Origin: Dyella lipolytica
GTDB taxonomy: Bacteria > Pseudomonadota > Gammaproteobacteria > Xanthomonadales > Rhodanobacteraceae
Direction: 5' to 3'
Length of the DNA: 58,284 nt
Assembly (NCBI RefSeq): GCF_030160075.1
Contig: NZ_BSNQ01000009.1
Location: 1 to 58,284 of the forward strand
Shown: piece by piece, positions 18,401 through 26,222 of the stretch
Numbering within the stretch: the stretch's first letter is position 1
Layout: the number at the start of each line of letters is the position of its first letter
Position numbers and translations under genes: made by a program
Notes under the pieces: model-generated
What the model was told of the DNA's origin: nothing
The model's input: the letters and a program-made list of their open reading frames with translations, nothing else
Database searches by the model: none

Positions 18401-18679
18401 CGCGAGCGCCTGAGCCATCACGACGATCCCGTGCAGGCGGCGATCGAAGCGGGCTTTTCGCGCTTCCGTCCGGTGTTGATGACGGCCTTCGCCATGATCA
18501 TCGGCATGGTGCCGATGGCGCTGGGCCTCGGCGAAGGCGGCGAGCAGAACGCACCGCTCGGCCGCGCGGTCATCGGTGGTCTGCTGCTGGCTACGGCGGC
18601 GACCTTGTTCTTCGTACCGACCTTCTTCAGTTTGCTGCACCGGCGCCGCAAGGCACGCCGCGATGCGGCTGCAGCGTGA
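15494..18679 (+). CDS. RND efflux permease (AcrB/HAE-type), inner membrane
   Basis: A 1061-residue resistance-nodulation-division transporter. A transmembrane helix at 12-30 and the FPNIDIPVVSV start of the porter domain are followed by periplasmic docking/porter regions. TM helices 2-6 lie around 337-480, a second half starts with TM7 near 535, and TM8-12 lie near 895-1050. The proton-relay motif GILVDDATVTIEN has both TM4 aspartates (D401, D402). In TM10 the sequence is MGVATANSIL, so the Lys that AcrB has at position 940 is absent. It would export hydrophobic compounds using the proton gradient, as a trimer with an adaptor and an outer-membrane channel. The adaptor gene follows after 10 bp; no channel gene is next to it. 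The ATG at 15494 has only a weak ribosome-binding site. Confidence 0.9.
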   Translation: MWIVKIALERPLTFIVLALLLMILGPLAVLRTPVDIFPNIDIPVVSVVWQYTGLPAEDMNNRIVTGFERALTTTVNDVEHTETQSLNGVGLVKVYFQPNVKIDMAVAQVTAISQTVLRSMPSGTTPPLIIVYNASSVPILQFALSSKELSETTIFDDANQIVRTFVTAVPGAATPYPYGGKQRQIQVDLNPQALLAHGLSPSDVVAAIGAQNLILPAGTEKIGDIEYSVKLNGSPQQIDELNSAPIRTVNGITTYIRDVAHVHDGSPPQTNVVRVNGERAVLMSILKIGNASTLDIVDSLQGMLPRIRAAVPQNLQINALSDQSLFVRAAISGVIREGVIAAALTGLMILLFLGSWRSTLIIAISIPLSILASLIALSALGETINIMTLGGLALAVGILVDDATVTIENINSHLEEGKEVYDAIMEGAHQIAVPAFVSTLSICIVFVPIFFLGGVAKYLFAPLAEAVVFAMLASYVLSRTLVPTLSLYWLKKHQHDAQPTGPLSHFQHGFERGFERIREGYRGALETTERHRGLFAILFFASCALSVGALVPWLGRDFFPYVDGGQIKLHFRAQTGLRIEETARLADGIEGVIRQTIPKQELLSIVDALGLPYSGINLSYSNTGVVGTSDGDVFVTLNEDHHPTVDYVRSLRQQLAQKYPGVVFSFLPADMVGQILNFGSPAPIDVQVSSHDANASAKVAQELYGDLLRVPGLVDLRLQQTQNLPQINVNIDRTRASLVGLTTQDVASNLLTALAGSSQVSPTYWVDPKTGISYSIATQAPQYRIDTLQDLKNLPITSTGAGASATSSSSGGNASQILENLASFSRSAGPAIVTHYSTRPTMDLYASVDRTDLGSVARDVQRVVDAHSQNLPRDVNIDVRGQVQTMAASYKGLLGGLAFAIVLVYLLIVVNFQSWLDPLIIIAALPAALAGLVWMLFLTGTPLSVPALMGAIMCMGVATANSILVISFARERLSHHDDPVQAAIEAGFSRFRPVLMTAFAMIIGMVPMALGLGEGGEQNAPLGRAVIGGLLLATAATLFFVPTFFSLLHRRRKARRDAAAA

Positions 18680-18689
18680 GATCTTGAAC

Positions 18690-19874
18690 ATGTCCAGCGC
18701 AAACGCTCCGCGTCATTCTCCAAAGCCTTCGCATGGCGCGCGGCTTGTCCTTATCGGCCTTGGTGTCGTGCTGCTTGGCCTGGCGGCATTCGGCATCATC
18801 AGGCGCGTGCATGCGCGTCACGAACTGACGGACGCAACCGACCGCAACGCAGTGGCTACGGTGGTTACCCTAACGCCTAAAGCGGCGCCGATGGATCAGG
18901 CCTTGACCCTGCCCGGCACGGTCGCCTCGTGGCAGGACGCGCAGATCTATGCGCGCACTACCGGCTATGTAGCCAAGTGGTATGTCGATATCGGAGCGAA
19001 GGTGAAGAAAGGTCAGCGCCTCGCCGATCTCGACACACCCGATGTCGACAATCAGCTGCTGCAAGGCAAAGCGCAGATGCGCACTGACGAAGCGAACGAG
19101 AACTTCGCCAAAGTCACGGCCGATCGCTACGAAAAGCTGGTGACGCAAGGTCTGGTTGCCGCGCAGACCGGTGACCAATTCGTCGCGCAATACAGAGCTG
19201 ACGTTGCTACGGTCGAGGCGGATCAAGCCAACGTTGCCCATCTGCAAAACCTGGAAGACTTCAAGTACATCAGCGCCCCGTTCGATGGCGTGATCACGCA
19301 GCGCAATCTTGACGTCGGCGCGTTGGTCGATGCGGGATCCACCGGCAGCAATCTGTTCGTCATCGCCGATACCAGCAAGCTGCGCGTGTACGTGGATGTG
19401 CCGGAAACCTATGCCAGTAGCGTGCACATCGGCATGCCGACGGAGGTGAGCCTGAACACATATGGCGCTCAGCCGGTGACGGGTACCGTGGCGCGTACGG
19501 CCGATGCGCTTGATCCGAATACGCGTACGCTGCGCACCGAAATCGATATCGACAATGCCAGTCAGTCACTGGTGCCCGGCGTGTATGCCAATGTCAAACT
19601 GGCGGTGTCTACCACCGGACGCACGTACATCGTGCCGGCCAACACGCTGTTGTTTCGCGGCGAAGGGTTACGCGTAGCGCTGGTTGACTCGCAGCAGCAC
19701 ATCCATCTGCAGCCCGTTACGCTCGGCCGCGATTTCGGCAATACGGTGGAAGTGGTCAGCGGTTTGGATGACCAAGCCCGCATCGTGCTCAATCCTCCCG
19801 ACTCGTTGTATGAAGGTCAGCCGGTGAATCTCGCCAAGAACGACGCCGCGGCGCCACAAAGCGCTGCCAAGTGA
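18690..19874 (+). CDS. RND periplasmic adaptor (membrane fusion protein)
   Basis: A 394-residue MFP/HlyD-type adaptor. A Pro/Ser/His-rich N-terminus leads to one hydrophobic anchor at about 18-36 (LVLIGLGVVLLGLAAFGII); there is no lipobox Cys, so it is held by an uncleaved helix. The family order is visible: a beta-barrel/lipoyl half at 65-110 (ARTTGYVAKWYVDIGAKVKK), a short alpha-helical hairpin at 125-190, the second lipoyl half (FKYISAPFDGVITQRNLDVG), and a membrane-proximal domain after 300. It links the upstream RND permease to an outer-membrane channel. The ATG at 18690 follows GTGAG; an ATG at 18663 would overlap the permease and is less likely. Confidence 0.9.
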   Translation: MSSANAPRHSPKPSHGARLVLIGLGVVLLGLAAFGIIRRVHARHELTDATDRNAVATVVTLTPKAAPMDQALTLPGTVASWQDAQIYARTTGYVAKWYVDIGAKVKKGQRLADLDTPDVDNQLLQGKAQMRTDEANENFAKVTADRYEKLVTQGLVAAQTGDQFVAQYRADVATVEADQANVAHLQNLEDFKYISAPFDGVITQRNLDVGALVDAGSTGSNLFVIADTSKLRVYVDVPETYASSVHIGMPTEVSLNTYGAQPVTGTVARTADALDPNTRTLRTEIDIDNASQSLVPGVYANVKLAVSTTGRTYIVPANTLLFRGEGLRVALVDSQQHIHLQPVTLGRDFGNTVEVVSGLDDQARIVLNPPDSLYEGQPVNLAKNDAAAPQSAAK

Positions 19875-19877
19875 CGA

Positions 19878-21170
19878 TCAATCGATCGGCGTGTGCCGGT
19901 ATTTGATGACGTCACGTTCCTGCACGGCCCCAGCGTGATTTGACCATGCCTGCCGAATATAGGTGATCACGGCAGCCACTTCCGCATCGCTCAGTTGCTG
20001 TGCGAAGGGCGGCATGGAGTACGGGCGCAGGTTGCCTTGCGTAACCGCAGGAAATCCTCCCAGCAGCACTGCGCGCGTGGCGTTGATGCCGGATGGCTCC
20101 ATCACTGAAGAATTACCATCCAGCGGCGGATACACGTCCGGCACGCCACGCCCGTCTTTGCCGTGGCAATTCGCACAGCGCTGTGCGTAGATCTCCTGAC
20201 CGCTAGCAACCAGTGATGCGCTATTGAAGCCCGAGCTATCGGGCAGCGGCTTAGGTCGCGGCGGCAAGGACTGCAGATACTCGGCAATCGCTTGCAAGTC
20301 GTCGTCGTGCAAATATTGCGTGCTGCTCGCCACCACCTCGGCCATCGGCCCGAATGCGGAGCCTTTCGACGATTGGCCGTTCTTGAGCAGATCGACGATG
20401 TCCTGTTTGCTCCACCCTTGCAGTCCGCCGTTGGCTGCCGTGCTCAGGTCCGGCGCGTACCAGTCCAACGCAGGGATCTGACCACCGGAAAGTTGCGCCT
20501 TGCTATCCGTTCCGCCCCACGTGCCGCGTGTCGCATGACATTCGTTGCAATGTCCCAAGCCTTGCACCAGGTAAGCACCGCGATTCCACGATGCCGATTG
20601 CGCCGGATCGTGCGCGTAAACACCCGGTTTGAAGTACAGCGCTCGCCACGCGGTGAGTCCGGTGCGTACGTTGTAAGGGAAGCTCAAACCCAGCGGTTTG
20701 GAAGGCTGATGCACGGATGGCAAGGATTGCAGGTAGGCAAAGATCGCAAGCGCATCCTCACGCGTGACTTTAGTGAAAGCGGTGTACGAGAACGCCGGAT
20801 AAAGCAGTTCGCCATGGCGACCGACACCGATGTGCAACGCACGCCAGAAATCCTCGAAGCTCCAATCGCCGAGACCGGTATCCGGATCCGGGGTGATGTT
20901 CGGTGCAGGGATATTGCCGAACGGCGTAGGAAGGATGCGACCGCCGGCATAGGGTTGGCCGCCTTGCACGGTATGGCAGGAGACACAGTCCCCGGCGGTG
21001 GCTAGGTAGTGGCCTTTGGCGATCTCAGCGGGATCTTTGAGTAACGCAGCAAGCGCCGGATCCTGTGTCGAAGCGGACGTTGTTCTCGTCTCGTGTGACA
21101 GCCACCACCAGAGGGCGAGTGCCATCACGATCAGCACCGCGGGAATCCATAGCACGCGAAAGTTTTTCAT
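19878..21170 (-). CDS. Tri-heme cytochrome c, membrane anchored
   Basis: A 430-residue exported c-type cytochrome. An N-terminal helix (about 7-24, LWIPAVLIVMALALWWWL) anchors or exports it. There are three CXXCH haem sites: CVSCH (62-66), CNECH (208-212) and CANCH (332-336). They are followed by conserved regions with likely distal Met ligands (for example YSMPPFAQQLSD near 390). The architecture resembles the cytochrome subunits of membrane alcohol, aldehyde or gluconate dehydrogenases, which pass electrons from a periplasmic dehydrogenase to ubiquinone or an oxidase. No dehydrogenase gene is adjacent. Its ATG overlaps the stop of the upstream di-heme cytochrome gene (ATGA), so the two are translationally coupled. 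Confidence 0.88.
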   Translation of the reverse strand: MKNFRVLWIPAVLIVMALALWWWLSHETRTTSASTQDPALAALLKDPAEIAKGHYLATAGDCVSCHTVQGGQPYAGGRILPTPFGNIPAPNITPDPDTGLGDWSFEDFWRALHIGVGRHGELLYPAFSYTAFTKVTREDALAIFAYLQSLPSVHQPSKPLGLSFPYNVRTGLTAWRALYFKPGVYAHDPAQSASWNRGAYLVQGLGHCNECHATRGTWGGTDSKAQLSGGQIPALDWYAPDLSTAANGGLQGWSKQDIVDLLKNGQSSKGSAFGPMAEVVASSTQYLHDDDLQAIAEYLQSLPPRPKPLPDSSGFNSASLVASGQEIYAQRCANCHGKDGRGVPDVYPPLDGNSSVMEPSGINATRAVLLGGFPAVTQGNLRPYSMPPFAQQLSDAEVAAVITYIRQAWSNHAGAVQERDVIKYRHTPID

Positions 21171-21913
21171 GCGCCATTGCCTCGACCATCAAGTACACCG
21201 CAACTCAGCGGCGGCGTGATGGAGCCTGCTGGCTGCGCATGCGTATTCGACGGCACGTCGTGACTGGCGAGCCAGGCCGACACAGCCGTGATGTCGGCAG
21301 GCGCAAGACGATTGGCGATCTCGGCCATGCAATCGGGCGCGGCCGACGCCCGCGTGCCGGTGCGCCACGACCCCAGCTGGGAACTGATGTAGTCATAAGG
21401 CAAGCCGACCAAACCCGGTACGACCGGCTCCGTGCCGGTCAGCGCTTTGCCGTGGCAGGCCTGGCAGGGAGGCACCTTGAGCGCGGGATCACCCGTTGTA
21501 ACCAGTTGCTCGCCTCGTTGCAGTACCGATGGCGCCAGTTCGGGAACGGATGTGCGTTCGTAAGGCACCTGTTGGGCTGCGAAGTATTCAGCGATCTCGC
21601 GCATATAGGCGGGACTGAGCTGGCGCACGGTGTATTGCATCGGTGCGTATTTGCGCAGCCCGCGTTGAAAGTTCTGCAACTGCAGCGTGAGGTAGCCCGC
21701 CGGCTTACCTGCCAGGCGCGGAAAAAAGCCACTGCCCGGCGAACCTTCGCCGTGCAAGCCATGACAGGTCGTGCAAGCGGCGATGCGTTGCTGCAATGTA
21801 TCCGGCACGGAGAGCTGATCGGCGTGGACCGCGCCGCTTGCGAAAAGCACGACGAGTGGCAGCATCCATGGAAGGACAAGGCGGAGTCGAACCAGGACGG
21901 CTGTCGTCTTCAT
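21167..21913 (-). CDS. Di-heme cytochrome c (c4-like), exported
   Basis: A 248-residue protein with a signal peptide at 1-31 (LPWMLPLVVLFASGAVHA) and two haem-binding motifs, CTTCH (47-51) and CQACH (150-154), each in a separate cytochrome c fold. The layout matches cytochrome c4-type di-haem proteins (CxxCHGxxGEGSPGSGFFPRLAGKP). It is predicted to be a soluble or loosely attached periplasmic electron carrier. I start at the ATG at 21911-21913 because it gives a proper signal peptide; the frame continues to 21973, and no clear Shine-Dalgarno is present, so the start is less certain. A TATACT hexamer lies only a few bases upstream of this ATG. The stop overlaps the next gene by 4 nt. Confidence 0.87.
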   Translation of the reverse strand: MKTTAVLVRLRLVLPWMLPLVVLFASGAVHADQLSVPDTLQQRIAACTTCHGLHGEGSPGSGFFPRLAGKPAGYLTLQLQNFQRGLRKYAPMQYTVRQLSPAYMREIAEYFAAQQVPYERTSVPELAPSVLQRGEQLVTTGDPALKVPPCQACHGKALTGTEPVVPGLVGLPYDYISSQLGSWRTGTRASAAPDCMAEIANRLAPADITAVSAWLASHDVPSNTHAQPAGSITPPLSCGVLDGRGNGA

Positions 21914-22014
21914 AGGCGAAGTATAGGCGCGTGCCACCAGCGAACCGCGATGCATGAGGTTATGCTGCGGCATCGTGCCACATATTCAATTCCTGAGGCC
22001 CACCGGAGGTTGCC

Positions 22015-23619
22015 ATGATTCGTCCGTCGCTGTTGTACGCCGCGCTTGCGGTTGCCGTTTCGCCCCTTGCTTCGCTCGCCGCACAAGACACAGGAACCGT
22101 AGCGTGGCAAACCGTTACCGAGCTTCAACAACGCATGGACGCCGGCAAGCTCAACAGCAAAACACTCGTGAAGGACGACATCGCACGGATTCGGCAAATC
22201 GACCAATCCGGCCCGACCTTGCGCTCGGTGCTGGAGCTCAATCCCGATGCATCAAAACTTGCCGCTGCGCTGGATGCAAAACGCGGCGCATCGCACGGCC
22301 CGCTCTACGGCATTCCCGTGTTGCTGAAAGACAATATCGAAACCGGCGACCACATGCTGACCACGGCCGGTTCGCTGGCCTTGATGGACGCGCCGGCTGC
22401 CAGTGACGCTGCACTCGTGACGCGTTTGCGCAACGCTGGCGCCGTGATTCTGGGCAAGGCCAATCTGAGCGAATGGGCAGATTTCCGCTCCAGCCATGCC
22501 AGCAGCGGCTGGACGGGGCGCGGCGGTCAAACGCTGAATCCGTATGCACTGGATCGCAATCCGTGCGGCTCCAGTTCCGGCTCAGCGGTCGCCGTTGCCG
22601 CGGGACTCGTACCGGTGGCGGTCGGTTCCGAAACCGATGGCTCGATCATCTGTCCTGCATCGATGAACGGTATTGTCGGCATCAAGCCCACGCTGGGCCT
22701 GGTCAGCCGCAGCGGCATTATTCCGATCAGCCACAACCAGGACACGGCGGGCCCGTTAGCGCGCAACGTGACCGATGCAGCCATCCTGTTGAGTGCGATC
22801 GCCGGCAGCGATCCGCACGATCCGGCCACTGCCGATGCCGATAAACATGCCACCGATTACACGCACTTCCTCGATCCCAATGGATTGCGCGGCAAGCGCA
22901 TCGGCGTAGTGCGTCAGCTGGCAGGCAACGAGCCCAATGCCGATCGCGTGCTGGATGAGGCCATCGCGGAGATGAAGGCGCAGGGTGCGATCATTGTCGA
23001 TCCGGTCACGCTGCCGCATTTGACCGAGCTCGGCGACCCTGAGATGACCGTGATGCTGTACGACTTCAAGCATGACCTCAACGCGTACCTGGCCGGCCGC
23101 ACTGGACTCAAGGAAAAAACGCTTACGGATCTGATCGCATTCAACAAACGCGAGGCGACGCGAGAGATGGCGTGGTTCGGACAAGATTTGTTCGAGCAAG
23201 CCGAGGCCAAAGGACCGCTTACCGACAAGGCGTATCTGGATGCATTGACCAAGGCGAAGCAACTTTCGGGTCCGGAAGGGATCGATGCCGCGCTACAAGC
23301 CAACCATCTTGATGCGTTGTTGTCGCCATCGTGGGGGCCGGCGTACATGACCGATTTGGTGCTTGGCGATCACATCGTCAGCGGTAATCCCACCATCGGC
23401 GGAGCATCCCAACCTGCGGCGGTAGCGGGATATCCTTCGATGACCGTTCCGGCAGGATGGGCGCACGGCTTGCCGGTCGGCATCGTTTTCTTCGGAGCGA
23501 AATGGAGCGAGCCGACGCTGATTTCGATCGCCTACGGCTTCGAACAGCATACGCATGCGTGGCAGGCGCCGAAGCTCCTCGACACTGTCGAGGGTAAGCC
23601 GGTGGCCATGGGTAAGTAG
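22015..23619 (+). CDS. Exported amidase (amidase-signature family)
   Basis: A 534-residue amidase-signature hydrolase with a signal peptide at about 1-22 (LLYAALAVAVSPLASLA), so it acts in the periplasm or outside. The Ser-cisSer-Lys triad is visible: Lys105 in PVLLKDNIE, the cis-Ser region in NPCGSSSGSA (about 182-191), and the nucleophile Ser210 in GSETDGSI. GIKPTLGLVSRSGIIPIS follows as in GatA and related enzymes. It hydrolyses an unidentified amide; with a leader peptide it is not the GatCAB subunit. It is divergent from the cytochrome genes. The ATG at 22015 follows GGAGGT at good spacing. Confidence 0.9.
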   Translation: MIRPSLLYAALAVAVSPLASLAAQDTGTVAWQTVTELQQRMDAGKLNSKTLVKDDIARIRQIDQSGPTLRSVLELNPDASKLAAALDAKRGASHGPLYGIPVLLKDNIETGDHMLTTAGSLALMDAPAASDAALVTRLRNAGAVILGKANLSEWADFRSSHASSGWTGRGGQTLNPYALDRNPCGSSSGSAVAVAAGLVPVAVGSETDGSIICPASMNGIVGIKPTLGLVSRSGIIPISHNQDTAGPLARNVTDAAILLSAIAGSDPHDPATADADKHATDYTHFLDPNGLRGKRIGVVRQLAGNEPNADRVLDEAIAEMKAQGAIIVDPVTLPHLTELGDPEMTVMLYDFKHDLNAYLAGRTGLKEKTLTDLIAFNKREATREMAWFGQDLFEQAEAKGPLTDKAYLDALTKAKQLSGPEGIDAALQANHLDALLSPSWGPAYMTDLVLGDHIVSGNPTIGGASQPAAVAGYPSMTVPAGWAHGLPVGIVFFGAKWSEPTLISIAYGFEQHTHAWQAPKLLDTVEGKPVAMGK

Positions 23620-23637
23620 AAAAATAAACCCGACACT

Positions 23638-23680
23638 GGAGTGAGAAACGAATGGTCGATGCACCTTCGTTTCTCACTCC
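23638..23680. terminator. Bidirectional terminator between amidase and aroG
   Basis: A perfect 15-bp inverted repeat, GGAGTGAGAAACGAA (23638-23652) and TTCGTTTCTCACTCC (23666-23680), with a 13-nt loop. T-rich tracts lie beyond both sides (TTATTTTT on plus, TTTATTTTTC on minus). It lies between two convergent genes and fits intrinsic termination in both directions. Confidence 0.85.
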
Positions 23681-23687
23681 TCCAAAC

Positions 23688-25055
23688 TTATTTTTCGCCG
23701 CGCTGTGATTTGCGCACGATCAGCATCGCCAGCTCCAGCGACTGTTCGTAGTTCAAGCGTGGATCCACCATCGACTTGTATGCACGTTGCAGATCGGCTT
23801 CGCTCAGGTCGCGCGCGCCGCCCATGCATTCGGTGACATCTTCACCCGTCAGTTCCAGATGTACGCCACCCAGTTGCGTACCGGCGGCGGCGTGAATATC
23901 GAAAGCTTGGTCGAGTTCGCCACGGATGTTGTCGAAGCGTCGGGTCTTGTAGCCGATCGATGTGCTTTCAGTGTTGCCATGCATGGGATCGGCCACCCAT
24001 AGCACGCGACGGCCCTCGCGTTTCACAGCTTCGAGTAGCGGCGGCAGCGCGGTAGCAACGTTTGCGTGACCCATGCGATGGATCAGCGTCAGGCGTCCTG
24101 GTTCGTCTTCGGGGTTCAGCGCATCGATTAAAGGCAGCAATTGCTCCGGCGTTACCGACGGGCCCACTTTCACCGCAATCGGATTGCGGATGCCGCGGAA
24201 ATATTCCACATGCGCGCCGTCCAGTGCAGCGGTGCGCATGCCGATCCACGGAAAATGCGTGGAGAGGTTGAACCAACCGCGATGGCGCGGCACCTGTCGT
24301 GTCAATGCTTGTTCGTAATGGAGCAGCAAGGCTTCGTGCGAAGTGAAGAAATCGACTCGCGTAAAGCCCGCGATGGGACCCGCCAGCGTTTCCATAAAGC
24401 GCAGCGAATCGCCAATGCCTGCCACCATGCGCCGGTACTCGGCTGCCAGCGGCGAGTGCTCTACCCAAGCCAGGTCCCAGTATTCCGGGTGATGCAAGTC
24501 GGCGAATCCACCATCGATCAGGGCGCGGACGAAATTCATGGTCAGCGCGGAGTGCGCATGCGCGCGGATCAATCGTCGCGGATCGGCGCGTCGTGCTTCG
24601 GCGGTGAATTCCGGGCCGTTGATGACGTCGCCGCGAAAACTCGGCAGGGTTACACCGTCGCGCGTTTCGGTATCGGTCGAACGCGGTTTGGCGTACTGGC
24701 CCGCAAAACGCCCTACGCGCAGCACGGGCCGCTTGAGGCCATGCACCAGCACCAGGCTCATCTGCAGCAGAACTTTGAGACGGTTGGAGATGATCGGGCT
24801 GGTGCAGTCGGCGAAGCTTTCCGCGCAATCACCACCCTGCAGCAGGAAGCGTTTTCCCTCCTGCGCTTCGGCCAGCGTCTGCTTCAGTGCCAGCACTTCC
24901 CACGACGTGACCAACGGCGGCAAATGCGTGAGTTCAGTGATGGCGCCCGCAAGTTCGGCGGCGTCTTCGTATTGCGGCTGTTGCAAAGCAATGCGTTGCT
25001 GCCAGGACGTTGGGGTCCAGCTATGGTTCTGCCTGATATCTATCGCCTGATTCAT
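23688..25055 (-). CDS. Class II 3-deoxy-D-arabino-heptulosonate-7-phosphate synthase
   Basis: A 455-residue type II DAHP synthase (plant/mycobacterial type). It condenses phosphoenolpyruvate with erythrose-4-phosphate, the first step of the shikimate pathway to aromatic amino acids. Family marks are LLQGGDCAESF (metal-ligand Cys, about 72-82), VLRVGRFAGQYAKPRS, and, in the C-terminal half, HRMGHANVA and WVADPMHGNT. The type II enzymes carry N-terminal and internal inserts used for aromatic feedback. The ATG at 25053-25055 overlaps the dsbB stop as ATGA, so translation is coupled to dsbB. The frame is open further upstream, but that part encodes the dsbB region on another frame. Confidence 0.92.
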   Translation of the reverse strand: MNQAIDIRQNHSWTPTSWQQRIALQQPQYEDAAELAGAITELTHLPPLVTSWEVLALKQTLAEAQEGKRFLLQGGDCAESFADCTSPIISNRLKVLLQMSLVLVHGLKRPVLRVGRFAGQYAKPRSTDTETRDGVTLPSFRGDVINGPEFTAEARRADPRRLIRAHAHSALTMNFVRALIDGGFADLHHPEYWDLAWVEHSPLAAEYRRMVAGIGDSLRFMETLAGPIAGFTRVDFFTSHEALLLHYEQALTRQVPRHRGWFNLSTHFPWIGMRTAALDGAHVEYFRGIRNPIAVKVGPSVTPEQLLPLIDALNPEDEPGRLTLIHRMGHANVATALPPLLEAVKREGRRVLWVADPMHGNTESTSIGYKTRRFDNIRGELDQAFDIHAAAGTQLGGVHLELTGEDVTECMGGARDLSEADLQRAYKSMVDPRLNYEQSLELAMLIVRKSQRGEK

Positions 25056-25564
25056 AACCGTAGCCTTGGCGTGGCACGCTGCAGGGTCGCGCGGATCGCC
25101 CACACCGAAAGCAGGATGTACCACAACAGCGTCCAGAAGGGCATGGGGAGTCCCAGAATGGGCTGGATCTTGGCGCACTCGCCCGATCCGGTGAACACCA
25201 TTTTCAACACCTTCGCGAACGGGAAGACATCCATCATGTAGCCCAAGTTAGGGCCACAGCTGGGTAGCTGGTCGGGTGGCAAGGACTGAATCCACAAATG
25301 CCGCCCGGCTACCGCCATGCCGAACACAGCTCCCACCAGCACCAAACCTGTGTAGAACCAGCGACCGCCCTTACGCGGTGAATGCAGCGCCCCCAGCAAA
25401 AAGAACGCCGCCATGAACAGGAAACCGATGCGCTGGAAGATGCACAGCGGGCACGGTTCCATACCCAGCACGTGTTCGGCGTATAGCGCAAAACCAAGCA
25501 GCGCTGCGCAAATCAAGAAGCCAACAAAGAAACTGGTGCGGTAGGACCAGCGAAAAGGGTTCAT
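25052..25564 (-). CDS. dsbB: DsbB disulfide bond formation protein
   Basis: A 170-residue inner-membrane quinone reductase with four helices (about 11-30, 43-60, 70-88 and 140-158). The redox pairs are in place: CPLC at 38-41 in the first periplasmic loop and Cys103/Cys130 in the second loop (PSCGPNLG, GSGECAK). Arg45 just after CPLC matches the quinone-contacting Arg48 of E. coli. DsbB re-oxidises DsbA and hands electrons to ubiquinone. It lies behind the alpha operon terminator with its own promoter-like sequence, and overlaps the DAHP synthase gene by 4 nt. Confidence 0.93.
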   Translation of the reverse strand: MNPFRWSYRTSFFVGFLICAALLGFALYAEHVLGMEPCPLCIFQRIGFLFMAAFFLLGALHSPRKGGRWFYTGLVLVGAVFGMAVAGRHLWIQSLPPDQLPSCGPNLGYMMDVFPFAKVLKMVFTGSGECAKIQPILGLPMPFWTLLWYILLSVWAIRATLQRATPRLRL

Positions 25565-25594
25565 GATGGAACTTGCGGTGGGGGTGGGACGCTG

Positions 25595-25623
25595 ACATTA
25601 CCCGCTCCCCGCCATGCTGTCAG
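25595..25623 (-). promoter_or_regulatory. Promoter-like sequence upstream of dsbB
   Basis: On the minus strand CTGACA (25618-25623), a 17-nt spacer and TAATGT (25595-25600). The -35 matches 5/6 and the -10 is weak. It sits between the rplQ terminator and dsbB, where a new promoter is expected. Confidence 0.35.
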
Positions 25624-25660
25624 TAGGTCCAACGCCTATTGCCTTTTCGAGCTGGCGGCC

Positions 25661-25703
25661 AAAAAACACGAACCCCGGCCGGTTACCCAGCCAGGGTTGT
25701 GTA
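25661..25703 (-). terminator. Terminator of the alpha (rplQ) operon
   Basis: Past the rplQ stop the minus strand forms an imperfect G/C-rich stem (ACAACCCTGGC with GCCGGGGTTCGTGT) around a GGGTAACC-type loop, followed directly by TTTTTTGG. This is a standard intrinsic terminator ending the ribosomal protein block. Confidence 0.8.
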
Positions 25704-25734
25704 TTTGGACGTCCAAACAGTCGTCTGGGCGAAT

Positions 25735-26118
25735 TTATTCGGCGTCGACGGCCTCGGTCTGCGGGCGATCCACCAGCTCGACATACGCCATCGGCGCGTT
25801 GTCGCCGGGGCGGAAGCCGCACTTGAGGATGCGCAGGTAACCGCCGGGACGCTCGCGGTAGCGCGGCCCCAGCTCGACGAACAGCTTGCCCACGGCCTGC
25901 TTGTCGCGCAGACGCGCAAAAGCGAGGCGGCGGTTGGCGACACCGTCGGTTTTCGCGAGGGTGATCAACGGCTCGGCAACGCGACGCAGCTCCTTCGCCT
26001 TCGGCAACGTGGTGCGGATCAGCTCATGCTTGATCAGCGACGAAGCCATGTTCTTGAACATCGCTTCGCGATGGCTGCTGGTACGGTTGAGCTTACGCCC
26101 GGATTTCATGTGACGCAT
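25735..26118 (-). CDS. rplQ: 50S ribosomal protein L17
   Basis: 127 residues, the normal length for L17. It has the conserved N-terminus [17 protein letters not shown] and the family's [18 protein letters not shown] helix (about 28-45). It binds domain III of 23S rRNA near the exit tunnel. It is the last gene of the alpha operon, but is set apart from rpoA by a 346-bp gap with repeats and hairpins, which is unusual for this gene pair. A ribosome-binding site (AGAGAG) precedes the ATG. A terminator is seen beyond the stop. Confidence 0.97.
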   Translation of the reverse strand: MRHMKSGRKLNRTSSHREAMFKNMASSLIKHELIRTTLPKAKELRRVAEPLITLAKTDGVANRRLAFARLRDKQAVGKLFVELGPRYRERPGGYLRILKCGFRPGDNAPMAYVELVDRPQTEAVDAE

Positions 26119-26147
26119 GATGAGACTCTCTTGTCTGTTGTTATGAA

Positions 26148-26170
26148 AAACCGGTCCGTATGGCCGGTTT
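26148..26170 (-). terminator. Hairpin with U-tract just upstream of rplQ (attenuator-like)
   Basis: On the minus strand AAACCGG and CCGGTTT (plus 26164-26170 and 26148-26154) pair around a 9-nt loop that can form further CC/GG pairs, followed by TTC. It lies about 30 nt before the rplQ start codon, so it could set how much rplQ is read from upstream transcripts. Confidence 0.5.
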
Positions 26171-26222
26171 CCCGCGGGTTACCCGCTATCGAAGCCCTTG
26201 ATGGAACAGGCTCTTATTAAGA

